Origin: Bacteroidetes bacterium UBA6661
Lineage (GTDB): Bacteria; Bacteroidota; Bacteroidia; AKYH767-A; OLB10
NCBI GenBank assembly: GCA_002455375.1
Contig: DKKR01000058.1
Location: 1 to 44,705, forward strand
DNA: 44,705 nucleotides
Direction: 5' to 3'
A model generated the notes under the pieces. The model was given only the letters and a program-made list of their open reading frames with translations. It searched no databases and was not told the origin of the DNA. Positions 1 to 7,972 of this stretch are shown here, piece after piece. The translations under genes were made by a program, and so were the position numbers. Every line of letters begins with the position of its first letter. Position 1 is the first letter of the stretch.

Positions 1-851
1 TTCGGGTCTGAATAGTTTTCATCAGTAATAATATGAGTGTATTGAATAAATAATCCGTTATACAGCTCAGCATTTTTTTTAACAGTAAAAAAACAAATTC
101 CTTCTTGAGAACTATGGATGTGTTGCAGCAGTTTTTCACGTTCTAATTCAATTTTGTTTTTGGTAGCTCTTAATTGTTTGTAGTTTTCAGCTATTTCCTT
201 ACCTATTTCACCAATTTCATTTTTAGGAAAATTTAATGCGGCTTTTGCCTTTGGGTTAACTGCATAATTACGGAGTTCATTTATAGAATTGCCAAAGCTA
301 TTTGCAATCCAATTGACAAGTATTAACAAAATACAGAACAATAGTAGTGTAACATAAAGAAAGACATTGTCTGACTTAAAAAATCTTTGCACTTGAACAT
401 CGTTTGGAAGAGCCACTCGTACAAAATAGTCTCCTTCGTTTTTTGCAAAATACAGATATTCCTTTCCTGTGGAGAGAGAATGTCTGATGTCTGTTCCGGT
501 TCTGTTTTTAATGGAGTTAGCAATTTCCGGTCGCCCTAAATGGTTTTCAAGTTTGTTCCATCCTAAAATAGAATTATCATAAAGCACCTTACCGTTCCTA
601 TTGACAATTGTTAACCTTAAATTAGCTGGAAATAAGGTAGAGAGATTATCTAAAATCAGAATGTACTGATCGGGAGTTTTTTTTGCGATGCTTTCATTTA
701 CAATATCGGCATAAGCTCCCAGTTTTTCTTCAATAGCTTCGGACTTAATTCTCTTTTCACGTGTTTGCTCAAACAAGAAAACACTTAGTGCAAATAATGC
801 AAATGCAATGGAAATGTATAGAAAAAGACGTTGCTTGAAAGTAAGTTTCAT
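1..851 (-). CDS. PhoR-like sensor histidine kinase, N-terminal part (cut by left edge)
   Basis: Membrane sensor kinase expected to phosphorylate the PhoB-like regulator encoded just upstream. I translated 283 codons from the ATG at 851 to the window edge without a stop. The start MKLTFKQRLFLYISIAFA gives a first membrane helix (about residues 8-26). A periplasmic region of about 135 residues follows, then a second helix (about 164-184), a HAMP-like stretch with FPKNEIGEIGKEI, a short coiled coil, and the start of a PAS-like segment (SSQEGICFF). The dimerisation/phosphoacceptor and ATPase domains would lie outside the window. Its ATG overlaps the PhoB stop (ATGA), so translational coupling is likely. 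Naming it PhoR rests mainly on its place in the pst operon; the kinase core is not visible. Confidence 0.85.
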   Translation of the reverse strand, partial: MKLTFKQRLFLYISIAFALFALSVFLFEQTREKRIKSEAIEEKLGAYADIVNESIAKKTPDQYILILDNLSTLFPANLRLTIVNRNGKVLYDNSILGWNKLENHLGRPEIANSIKNRTGTDIRHSLSTGKEYLYFAKNEGDYFVRVALPNDVQVQRFFKSDNVFLYVTLLLFCILLILVNWIANSFGNSINELRNYAVNPKAKAALNFPKNEIGEIGKEIAENYKQLRATKNKIELEREKLLQHIHSSQEGICFFTVKKNAELYNGLFIQYTHIITDENYSDP

Positions 852-1531
852 AGTTTCATTAAGTCGAACTTATATCCGTAGCCTAAGCGATTGGAAATAG
901 CATTGCCATAATCTTCCAATTTCTTTCTTAACCGTGTAATATGCACATCAACTGTACGCTCTGTAACAAACACGTTATTGCCCCAAACACTTTCAATAAT
1001 TTCCTGTCTTGAAAAAATACGGTTTGGGTTTTTGGCAAGTTTTTGCAAAATTTCAAACTCTGTTTTTGTTAAGTTAACAGGTTTTCCTTTGATAAATGCT
1101 TCTTTGTTTTTTGTATTTATTTCAAGGTCTTTAAATGCAAGTGTTTCTTTTTGTTCTGTTGCTGCAGTTTTGAATCTTTTCAGAATTGCTTTAATTCGAG
1201 CACTGACTTCTTTAATGGAGAAAGGTTTGGAAATGTAATCATCAGCACCTACAGAGAAGCCGGTCAGCATATCGTTTTCTGTATTCTTAGCAGTTAAAAA
1301 AATCACCGGGATTGTACTTCCATCAAGACGAATTTTTTCCAACATTTTATAACCCGACATGCCCTCCATCATCACATCCAGCAAAATTAATTGTGTTTGG
1401 TTGGTGAGTTTTGTCAGAGCTTCTTCAGCAGAATAGGCAGTATCTACAATGTAACCTTCGCTTTTAAGGTTGAATTCAAGAATTTCACAAATACTTTTGT
1501 CGTCATCAACAATTAGAATATTCTCGTTCAT
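848..1531 (-). CDS. phoB: PhoB-like OmpR-family response regulator
   Basis: DNA-binding response regulator, probably controlling the phosphate genes beside it. The receiver domain (about residues 3-120) has the acidic pair D9-D11, phosphoacceptor D52 in LILLDVMMEGMSG, T80 in FLTAKN and K102 in SKPF. An OmpR/PhoB winged-helix domain follows (about 130-225) with the typical ERTVDVHITRLRKKL recognition region and a final GYGYKF wing. At 227 residues it matches the family length. It lies 42 bases after phoU, and its stop overlaps the start of the downstream kinase by 4 bases. Family assignment is strong; the Pho role is inferred from the operon. Confidence 0.92.
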   Translation of the reverse strand: MNENILIVDDDKSICEILEFNLKSEGYIVDTAYSAEEALTKLTNQTQLILLDVMMEGMSGYKMLEKIRLDGSTIPVIFLTAKNTENDMLTGFSVGADDYISKPFSIKEVSARIKAILKRFKTAATEQKETLAFKDLEINTKNKEAFIKGKPVNLTKTEFEILQKLAKNPNRIFSRQEIIESVWGNNVFVTERTVDVHITRLRKKLEDYGNAISNRLGYGYKFDLMKL

Positions 1532-1573
1532 TTATGAGGGGTAACTGTGGTCAAAGATAATTAATAGTTTATT

Positions 1574-2245
1574 TTAGAAGTTGTTACTTCCGGAATGTTT
1601 TAGTACTCTGGCGTCAACAAAAAACACAATTTCTTCTACAATGTTATTGTTATGGTCGCCTATTCGTTCTAATTTTCGAATCAAGAGTAATAGTTTCAAC
1701 ATACAAATCGTTTGAGCCGGATTGTTTTTAATATGAGTAGCTAATGTTTCAAATACATTATTATAAATTTCATCCACCTGATCATCTTTTGAAATAATTT
1801 TTTCGCTTACTTTAGTTTGTTCTGTTTCAAAGGCAACAAAACCATCTAATAGCATACCCAATAGAGTATCAAACATTTTTTCAATATTAAGTCGTTCTAT
1901 CAAGTCCGGATCAAGAGTTTCACATTCTTTGTCGGTTATAAAGCGTGCAATGCCATCAGTAAAATCTCCAATACGTTCCAAACTACTGCTTATTTTGATG
2001 AGGGACAAAGCAAGCCTCAGGTCAATGGCAACAGGATTGTTTAAGGCAATAAAATTTTCACAAAGATTGTCAACCTTTAGCTCAAAAGTGTTTACATCAT
2101 TTTCGTTCCGGATTATTTTTGTTGCCAATGCTATATCGTTATTCAGCATGGCTTTTTTGGCATTTTCAAGCTGTGAGATAACCAGCTTCCACATTAGTTT
2201 TACCTCATCTTTCAACAGTTGAATTTCCTTCTCAGTATGTTTCAT
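1574..2245 (-). CDS. phoU: PhoU phosphate-signalling regulator
   Basis: Cytoplasmic all-helical protein that in known systems links the Pst transporter to the PhoR kinase and damps the Pho response when phosphate is plentiful. The two PhoU repeats are visible through the paired metal-binding-type motifs SLERIGDFTDGI (about residue 90) and KLERIGDHNNNI (about residue 192), in a 223-residue protein of normal family length. It follows pstB by 45 bases and precedes phoB, the order expected for a complete sensing unit. No unusual residues seen. Confidence 0.95.
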   Translation of the reverse strand: MKHTEKEIQLLKDEVKLMWKLVISQLENAKKAMLNNDIALATKIIRNENDVNTFELKVDNLCENFIALNNPVAIDLRLALSLIKISSSLERIGDFTDGIARFITDKECETLDPDLIERLNIEKMFDTLLGMLLDGFVAFETEQTKVSEKIISKDDQVDEIYNNVFETLATHIKNNPAQTICMLKLLLLIRKLERIGDHNNNIVEEIVFFVDARVLKHSGSNNF

Positions 2246-2290
2246 TTTTTGAAATATTAAATATTTTATTTGACTTTTTTGGATTGTTGT

Positions 2291-3037
2291 TTATCCAAAT
2301 CTTCCTGTAATGTAGTTTTGAGTTTCTGTTTTGTCAGGGGCTAAAAACATTTTTTTAGTTTCAGAATGTTCCACCAATTCACCATACATAAAAAACCCTG
2401 TTTTGTCACTTACTCTGGCTGCCTGTTGCATGTTATGAGTAACAATAATTATAGTGTAGCGTTGTTTTAATTCAAAAATAAGCTCTTCAATTTTAGCAGT
2501 AGAAATGGGATCCAGTGCTGATGCAGGTTCATCCATCAGAAGGATCGAGGGCGACACGGCTAATGCTCTGGCTATACAAAGCCTTTGTTGTTGCCCTCCA
2601 GAAAGTTCAAATGCCGACTTATGAAGTTTATCTTTCACTTCATTCCATAATGCAGCTGCAGTTAATGATTCTTTTACTTTTTCTTCTATCAGTTGTTTGT
2701 TGTTAATACCATTCACTCTAAGACCATAAGCAACATTTTCAAGAATTGATTTGGGAAAAGGATTTGGTTTTTGAAAAACCATGCCTACGTTTTTTCTCAG
2801 TAAATCAACCTGAACAGATTTATGATAAATATTTTCATTATTGATTAAACATTCTCCGGTTAGTTTTGCACCGTCTATTTCATCATTCATTCTGTTAAAC
2901 AACCGAAGGAAAGTGGATTTGCCACAACCTGACGGTCCAATAAGTGCAGTAACCGAATTGTCTTCTATCTGCATGTTTATATCCTTCAATGCATGAAATG
3001 TATGGTAATAGAAGTTTACATTTTTAGCTTCAATCAT
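2291..3037 (-). CDS. pstB: PstB, phosphate ABC transporter ATPase
   Basis: ATPase subunit that energises high-affinity phosphate import with PstA and PstC. All nucleotide-binding motifs are present: Walker A GPSGCGKS at residues 34-41, Q-loop VFQKPNPFP near 88-95, signature LSGGQ at 145-149, Walker B LLMDE at 166-170, D-loop SALDP and H201. The 248-residue length and the FQKPNPFP signature are specific for PstB among ABC ATPases. Its start overlaps the pstA stop by 4 bases, which suggests coupled translation. Confidence 0.97.
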   Translation of the reverse strand: MIEAKNVNFYYHTFHALKDINMQIEDNSVTALIGPSGCGKSTFLRLFNRMNDEIDGAKLTGECLINNENIYHKSVQVDLLRKNVGMVFQKPNPFPKSILENVAYGLRVNGINNKQLIEEKVKESLTAAALWNEVKDKLHKSAFELSGGQQQRLCIARALAVSPSILLMDEPASALDPISTAKIEELIFELKQRYTIIIVTHNMQQAARVSDKTGFFMYGELVEHSETKKMFLAPDKTETQNYITGRFG

Positions 3038-3888
3038 TTTTTGTTTTTTTGAAATTGATTTTTAATAACTCCTGCAACTGTGTTCATCAGTAAAACAATG
3101 ATGATTAATACTAATGCAGTTCCATAAGCAACAGGCCGCGATTTTTCTATATCTGTTCCGCTTGTAGCTAGTACATATAAATGGTATGGTAATGCCATCA
3201 CTTGATCAAAGATGCTACTTGGTAATTTGGGGAGAAAGTAAGCAACCACAGTAAACAAAATGGGAGCAGTTTCTCCTGAAACTCTTCCAATGGAAAGCAC
3301 TAAGCCTGTGATAATATTAGGAAAAGCTGTTGGCAGAATAATTCTTTTAATGGTTTGAATTTTATTGGCACCAAGCGCCATGCTTCCTGTACGATAGGTG
3401 TTGGGTACTGCTTTAAGGGCTTCTTCTGTGGTTCGAATTACCACAGGTAAAATGAGTAAACTCAGTGTCAGAGACCCGGCAATAATAGAATCTCCAAAAG
3501 CTAATGTGTTTACAAATAAAGTCATGCCAAACAATCCAAAAACAATAGAAGGAATGCTGGCCAGGTTATTGGTCATTATACGGATAAGTTTAGTTACCCA
3601 ATTGTTTTTTGCATACTCAACAGTATAAATTGCAGACATTACTCCAAGTGGAAAAGCTATGATTATGCTGCCTAAAACAAGATAAAGCGTACCCACAATT
3701 GCCGGAAAAATTCCACCGGAAGTCATTCCTTCTTCCGGATATGAGAAGATGAAATCCCAACTCATCACGCTTATCCCGTTGAAGCAAATAAATCCTAAAA
3801 TCCAAATAAGTACACCCAAGGTTATTATACCAAGAATGCGGAATATGGCAAAGGCAATCTGTTCTTTAGTTTTTTTTGAAATAATCAT
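3034..3888 (-). CDS. pstA: PstA, phosphate ABC transporter permease
   Basis: Inner-membrane permease that forms the phosphate channel with PstC. The 284-residue protein has about six hydrophobic segments. The typical cytoplasmic coupling region EALKAVPNTYRTGSMALGANKIQTI (about residues 155-180) contains the EAL/GA contact loop for PstB. It overlaps pstC by 4 bases upstream and pstB by 4 bases downstream. Length is close to the usual 280-300 residues. The gene is intact. Confidence 0.96.
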   Translation of the reverse strand: MIISKKTKEQIAFAIFRILGIITLGVLIWILGFICFNGISVMSWDFIFSYPEEGMTSGGIFPAIVGTLYLVLGSIIIAFPLGVMSAIYTVEYAKNNWVTKLIRIMTNNLASIPSIVFGLFGMTLFVNTLAFGDSIIAGSLTLSLLILPVVIRTTEEALKAVPNTYRTGSMALGANKIQTIKRIILPTAFPNIITGLVLSIGRVSGETAPILFTVVAYFLPKLPSSIFDQVMALPYHLYVLATSGTDIEKSRPVAYGTALVLIIIVLLMNTVAGVIKNQFQKNKK

Positions 3889-5081
3889 TCTTTAATAATT
3901 TTTCTCCCTGATATTTTTTCTGAAATTATGCTAATGATTAAAGTGATTAAGAACAGAACACAACCTAAAAGAAAGAGTGATTGATAATGTGTACCACCAC
4001 CCGGGGCTTCACCTAACTCAGCTGCAATGGTTGCTGGTATTGTTCTAACAGATTCAAAAAGTGAGTGGGGCATCACAGCAGCATTTCCTGTTACCATTAA
4101 CACTGCCATGGTTTCGCCAATAGCTCTGCCTATACCCAGAATAATAGCAGCCGAAATTCCGGATGATGCATAAGGAATAACAACTTTATAAATGGTTTGC
4201 CAACGGTTGGCGCCTAAGGCATAACTTGCATCACGCATTGCCTTTGGGGTGTTTCTTAAGGCGTCTTCTGAAATAGTGATGATGGTGGGCAGTGCCATTA
4301 TGGCTAAAATTAAGCTACCTGTAAATGCTGTTTCTCCTAATGTTAGACCTCCAACTTTTTGTACTATTGGAGCCACTACTACTAAACCAAAAAATCCATA
4401 CACTACAGAAGGAATTCCTGCTAATAATTCAATAGCAGGTTTCATAACTTTTCGCACTTTTTCACTTGCAATCTCTGATAGATAAATCGCTACTCCTACT
4501 CCAAAAGGAATGGCAATAATTATAGCTATAAAACTCACTAAAAGTGTTCCCACAATTAGTGGAAGAATTCCAAATAATGCTGAAGGTGTTGCTGTAGGCA
4601 GCCAGGTAGTACCCAAAAAGAAATCAGAAATGCTTATTATGTCTGTTTTCAATTCTTTTATGCCAGACATATTTTTGGGAACATATTTTAGAGGTAAAAA
4701 CGCTATTATTGTTGAATCGGATTGAATAATTTCTCCCAGTTTTTGAGGTAATAATGAGTAGCCATCCCCCAATTCTTCATCAGAGTACATAGTAAAGATT
4801 TCATCAAATCTGAAAATTCGAATATCATCATTACTACCACCAACATCTTTCCAGTTTTCAATCTCTGAATCAAATATTTCTTTAATCTCAACAGAGGTAA
4901 GCCTGTTAACAGGATTTTGTGTATTAACTACTAATGTATATCCTTTCTCCACAGTTGAAGATTTAAATAACCCTAATCCCTCTTTAAAAAGAAAAATAAT
5001 GATAAGCAGCACTGTTATTCCGGTAACAGCACTGCTCATTTTAAGTAAACTCTCAACAAATTTTTCTAACACTTTATTCAT
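3885..5081 (-). CDS. pstC: PstC, phosphate permease with an extra PstS-like periplasmic half domain
   Basis: Second channel subunit of the phosphate importer. After a first membrane helix (about residues 17-35), the protein has roughly 105 residues of soluble sequence (about 47-150) that a standard PstC lacks. The permease core follows (about 165-398), with EDALRNTPKAMRDASYALGA as coupling loop. The insert reads like the second lobe of PstS: LTSVEIKEIFDSEIENWKDVGG aligns with LTREQLEKIFTGKITNWKEVGG in the neighbouring PstS. The phosphate-contacting RETSSGT of PstS is replaced by RFDEIFTMY, so the insert probably does not bind phosphate the same way. At 398 residues it is longer than the enterobacterial protein of about 320. 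It may dock PstS or sense phosphate; that is inference. Confidence 0.93.
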   Translation of the reverse strand: MNKVLEKFVESLLKMSSAVTGITVLLIIIFLFKEGLGLFKSSTVEKGYTLVVNTQNPVNRLTSVEIKEIFDSEIENWKDVGGSNDDIRIFRFDEIFTMYSDEELGDGYSLLPQKLGEIIQSDSTIIAFLPLKYVPKNMSGIKELKTDIISISDFFLGTTWLPTATPSALFGILPLIVGTLLVSFIAIIIAIPFGVGVAIYLSEIASEKVRKVMKPAIELLAGIPSVVYGFFGLVVVAPIVQKVGGLTLGETAFTGSLILAIMALPTIITISEDALRNTPKAMRDASYALGANRWQTIYKVVIPYASSGISAAIILGIGRAIGETMAVLMVTGNAAVMPHSLFESVRTIPATIAAELGEAPGGGTHYQSLFLLGCVLFLITLIISIISEKISGRKIIKE

Positions 5082-5103
5082 TGTGCAGTTTTCGAAAGTA
5101 AAC

Positions 5104-5916
5104 TTACTTTATAGTAATATATCCCACTTTAGAAACTACATTCTGACCTTTAGGGGTTAGGATAAAATCAATAAATGATTTTCCTTCTGCGCTTAAGTTG
5201 GTGTAATAATAGTAAAGAGGTCTGACAATAGGGTAGCTTTTATTTTTTGCATTGGCTATTGTAGGTTCAATAAATGTTTTACCATTATTGTACGAAACAT
5301 TAAGTGCTTTTACTTTGTCTGTAACGTAAGCAAACCCAACATATCCAATTGCACCTTTTGTTTGGCTTATTGACTGTATGATACCACCGGTTGCAGGCAT
5401 ACTTAATATGCCATTCATGTAGTTTTTGTTTTTTAACACACTTTCTTTAAAAAACTCGTAAGTGCCTGAAGAAGTTTCTCTCGAATAAGGTATTATCTTC
5501 ATATCGTCACCTCCAACTTCTTTCCAGTTTGTAATCTTGCCCGTAAAAATCTTTTCTAATTGTTCACGTGTAAGTTGCGATACTTTGTTTGACGGATGAA
5601 CAACAATACTCAATGCGTCATAAGCAATAATCACCTCCTTAACCGCTTTACCGGCTTCAGCGAGCTTTTGTTTCTCGTCAAATTTTATTTTGCGCGATGA
5701 TTGTGCAATATCTGTTGTTCCGTTTAATAATGCTGTAATTCCCACACCACTACCTCCGCCAGTTACTGAGATTGAAGCAGATGGTTTCTCTTTTTTATAT
5801 GCCTCTATTTCTTCCTGGGTTAGTGGCAAAACAGTATCAGACCCTTTGATTTTTTGTGCATAACTTCCGGATAGTGTAAGGATAATCACTATTGCCGTTA
5901 AAATTGATTTTTTCAT
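5104..5916 (-). CDS. pstS: PstS, periplasmic phosphate-binding protein
   Basis: Captures phosphate in the periplasm and delivers it to PstCA. I choose the ATG at 5916 because it places a signal peptide (MKKSILTAIVIILTLSGSYA) directly at the N-terminus with cleavage before Q21. An upstream ATG at 5988 would add 24 polar residues. Binding motifs are visible: GSDTVLPL (25-32), TGGGSGVGI (52-60), SSRKI (73-77) and RETSSGTY (146-153). The 270-residue precursor is typical of compact Bacteroidota PstS proteins. It lies between the porin and pstC, with its own promoter-like sequence upstream. Confidence 0.95.
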   Translation of the reverse strand: MKKSILTAIVIILTLSGSYAQKIKGSDTVLPLTQEEIEAYKKEKPSASISVTGGGSGVGITALLNGTTDIAQSSRKIKFDEKQKLAEAGKAVKEVIIAYDALSIVVHPSNKVSQLTREQLEKIFTGKITNWKEVGGDDMKIIPYSRETSSGTYEFFKESVLKNKNYMNGILSMPATGGIIQSISQTKGAIGYVGFAYVTDKVKALNVSYNNGKTFIEPTIANAKNKSYPIVRPLYYYYTNLSAEGKSFIDFILTPKGQNVVSKVGYITIK

Positions 5917-5934
5917 TTTTATTCTATATTTTTT

Positions 5935-5944
5935 TGCAAAGAAA
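5935..5944 (-). promoter_or_regulatory. Promoter -7-like element of pstS
   Basis: On the minus strand TTTCTTTGCA ends 18 bases before the pstS ATG. It is close to the Bacteroidota -7 consensus TAnnTTTGC (TT instead of TA). The same ten bases, followed by a similar spacer and AGAATAAAAATG, precede the porin gene. No clear -33 TTG is seen at the usual distance, so pstS may be expressed both from here and by read-through from the porin gene. Confidence 0.45.
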
Positions 5945-5994
5945 AACCTCCTATGTTGTGATGGGCTTACTTTGCTGTTACATTTCAATTACGA

Positions 5995-7266
5995 TTAAAA
6001 TTTATATTGGAGACGGCAGGTAAAAGCATTGTCTTTTTTGTCGGTTTCATAACCTTTAAGATTAATGCATTTTTCATTTTGAACTAATTCATAATAGCCG
6101 GTTAAACGGAAATTGGTATTGATTTTCCACTGTAATCCAAAGCCTGTGGTATTTAAAGCCACATCGCCAGCATCGGTATTGTTTTTTCCAATTTCATCAC
6201 CTTTTGATTTTGTATTTGGGTCGTACCAGTCGTACTTAACAATAGCGGAAACCGGCAGTGTACCAAAATCCTGAACCAACATAACATAACCTCCATTAAA
6301 TTGTCGCATGTAAACATCGTTGGTAGGTAAGGTTGCAGCATTTGGGCTTTTACTGTTTGATTTTGCTCCGGGCTGTGTTCCAAAAAGATATTCAGAAGTA
6401 ATTTTAGTAAGTCCAATAGCACTATATGCTGTAAGATATAAATTAAATCCAACATATTCTCTCTTGGCAAATGAGCCTAAATTGTTTGCACTTGAATCAA
6501 CAATAAACCCATTGCCTGAATTTTTATAAATATACTTTTTACCTTGATATACACCACCATTATAATAAGAAACTCCTGCACCCCATTTTATTATATCTTT
6601 AATTGAATTATTGATACTTAATTGTCCTATAAAATCTTTGTGGTTATCAATTTCAGATTTAATACCATTGCCAGCAAACAGACCTACATCTAACTTCAAG
6701 ATATTCCAAGGCGAAGTTTTCGGAGCCTGAAGGGTTATTCTTGCACCTAAATCACGTTCTTCCGGAAACAAAGTTTGAAAGATGGTTGATCTTTCCGGTG
6801 ATTCTCTTAAAGAGGATGAGTACGATATTTCATAGCCAAAAGGACGGTCAAAAACACCTACGCTTGCAGAAATAGAATTTAACCATGGGTCAGTAAGTTT
6901 TAAATAGGCGTCTTTTAGTCCAAGGCCTTTCTCCGTCAGGTCAAGTTGAAATACACCTGTGCCGATGCCACGTGTGTATGCAAATTTTATTCTTCCCCTT
7001 CTGATTCCAACTCTGTTATAAGATTTCTCTTTATTCTCGTTGGCAGAACCTACTTTGAGTGAGGCATCTTTTTCGCCATACTGAAACTGCGTTTGGATGT
7101 AGCCTGAAACAGAAAGATTTCTTACGTCTTTCAAAGCATCTTCAATTTCATAAATTTTTTGTTCTAAGTCGGATATTGACTTTCCCTGAACCATTGTTGT
7201 GTCGTGTTGTGCAAACAGGGTTGTGCCCGTTAAAATGTACCCGACAGTTAATAATAATTTCTTCAT
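5995..7266 (-). CDS. Phosphate-selective porin (OprP/OprO family)
   Basis: Outer-membrane beta-barrel, probably the phosphate entry channel that feeds PstS. Signal peptide MKKLLLTVGYILTGTTLFA with cleavage before Q20. A short heptad-like segment follows (about 30-48, ISDLEQKIYEIEDALKDV), as in trimeric porins. The rest is barrel sequence with alternating aromatic strands, SGYIQTQFQYGE near the start and a C-terminal phenylalanine (CRLQYKF) of the kind used for outer-membrane insertion. GRIKFAYTRGIGTGVFQLDLTEKGL is typical of the phosphate-selective porin family. First gene of the pst operon, 78 bases before the pstS start. The phosphate specificity is inferred from family and position. Confidence 0.9.
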   Translation of the reverse strand: MKKLLLTVGYILTGTTLFAQHDTTMVQGKSISDLEQKIYEIEDALKDVRNLSVSGYIQTQFQYGEKDASLKVGSANENKEKSYNRVGIRRGRIKFAYTRGIGTGVFQLDLTEKGLGLKDAYLKLTDPWLNSISASVGVFDRPFGYEISYSSSLRESPERSTIFQTLFPEERDLGARITLQAPKTSPWNILKLDVGLFAGNGIKSEIDNHKDFIGQLSINNSIKDIIKWGAGVSYYNGGVYQGKKYIYKNSGNGFIVDSSANNLGSFAKREYVGFNLYLTAYSAIGLTKITSEYLFGTQPGAKSNSKSPNAATLPTNDVYMRQFNGGYVMLVQDFGTLPVSAIVKYDWYDPNTKSKGDEIGKNNTDAGDVALNTTGFGLQWKINTNFRLTGYYELVQNEKCINLKGYETDKKDNAFTCRLQYKF

Positions 7267-7289
7267 TTTTATTCTTATTAAATTTTATG

Positions 7290-7317
7290 CAAAGAAATTG
7301 GTGATCTATTTCAACAA
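7290..7317 (-). promoter_or_regulatory. Promoter of the porin-pst-pho operon
   Basis: On the minus strand TTG (7315-7317), a 17-base spacer and TTTCTTTG (7290-7297) match the Bacteroidota TTG/TAnnTTTG promoter with one mismatch. It lies 23 bases before the porin ATG, in an A-rich leader without a Shine-Dalgarno sequence. The leader resembles that of pstS. Confidence 0.55.
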
Positions 7318-7353
7318 CATTTCTTCCTAATTACATGTTGGTTAAGATTTGCT

Positions 7354-7369
7354 TTGTCATAGATGACAA
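7354..7369. promoter_or_regulatory. Palindrome upstream of the phosphate operon, candidate operator
   Basis: TTGTCAT-AG-ATGACAA is a perfect 7-bp inverted repeat with a 2-base centre. It lies about 37 bases upstream of the -33 element of the porin promoter, a usual place for an activator site. The rest of the gene-free stretch 7267-7601 is A+T-rich, and I see nothing else in it. Binding by the PhoB-like regulator is possible but not shown: classic Pho boxes are direct repeats, not palindromes. Confidence 0.35.
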
Positions 7370-7601
7370 TTTGATACCTCTTTGATTTGCTAATGTACAA
7401 ATCATTTAAGCCTATGAGCCCAATTCAAATGTGGTTTATTATAAGTTTTCAAGTATATGTACCTGCTAACGATTTTATTTATCAAATTAAATGAAAATAA
7501 CTTTTACAAAAGAGGTAATAAACTTTAATGGTGAAGCAAAGATTTTAAAGAAGAAATAATTTGAGTGTTTTTATGTTTTATTTAAAGGGTGTTTTTATTT
7601 T

Positions 7602-7910
7602 ATGGAGTTTAAAATTTTAGAGAACAAGACTCCGTTGATTGAGATTGAAACAAAATCAGAAACAAAATATCAGGTAATCTTTAAGCACCTTTCGCGCTGT
7701 TCGATAAGTGCCATAGTTATTAAAGTGTTTTTGTCAGAATTATCTGAGTAACTGGGAGATGAATTTTATGTATATTATCTTGACTTACTTAATAACAGCA
7801 TGCTTAGTAACACAATTGCCAAAAGATATGAAGTGTAGCATGAATCACCGCAAATTTTAATTCTTGACAGGGGGAAATTTATTTATCATGCTTAGCATGA
7901 TGTAGTTTCA
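7602..7910 (+). pseudogene. Broken YtxJ-family bacilliredoxin-like gene with three in-frame stops
   Basis: One reading frame from the ATG at 7602 keeps family-like sequence over about 100 codons without any frameshift, but is interrupted by TAA (7749-7751), TAG (7836-7838) and TAG (7893-7895). The pieces read YQVIFKHLSRCSIS, then YVYYLDLLNNSMLSNTIAKRYEV, then HESPQILILDRGKFIYHA. These match the order of conserved blocks in YtxJ-type monothiol proteins (IFKHSTRCSIS, YYLDLL, HESPQ, YxAxH). The cysteine of RCSIS is still present. Such proteins remove bacillithiol from oxidised thiols in other organisms. The first 49 codons could still be translated, but a working protein is unlikely. The end is approximate. 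Recognition is from memory of the family, without an alignment. Confidence 0.7.
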
Positions 7911-7914
7911 CTAA

Positions 7915-7950
7915 AAAAGGTAATGGCTGCAATTGCAGCCATTACCTTTT
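7915..7950. terminator. 36-bp perfect palindrome, bidirectional terminator
   Basis: Left arm AAAAGGTAATGGCTGCAA and its exact complement make an uninterrupted 36-bp palindrome. In RNA this gives a long G/C-containing stem flanked by A and T runs on both sides, so it can act as an intrinsic terminator in either direction. It sits between the bacilliredoxin pseudogene (plus) and the convergent lipoprotein gene (minus, ends at 7973). Confidence 0.85.
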
Positions 7951-7972
7951 ACGTTCTCAGAAAACTTCAACG

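Noticed and set aside
323..523. 66-codon minus-strand open frame near the left edge
   Set aside because: It lies in another frame of the PhoR-like kinase, which reads without stops across the whole region.
3885..5081. Chimeric assembly joining pstS and pstC
   Set aside because: A complete separate pstS lies next door, the PstC frame is continuous, and the insert is diverged from PstS rather than identical.
7749..7895. Recoding of TAA/TAG in the bacilliredoxin frame
   Set aside because: Two different stop codons, no recoding signal, no sign of stop reassignment in other genes of the window; a pseudogene is simpler.
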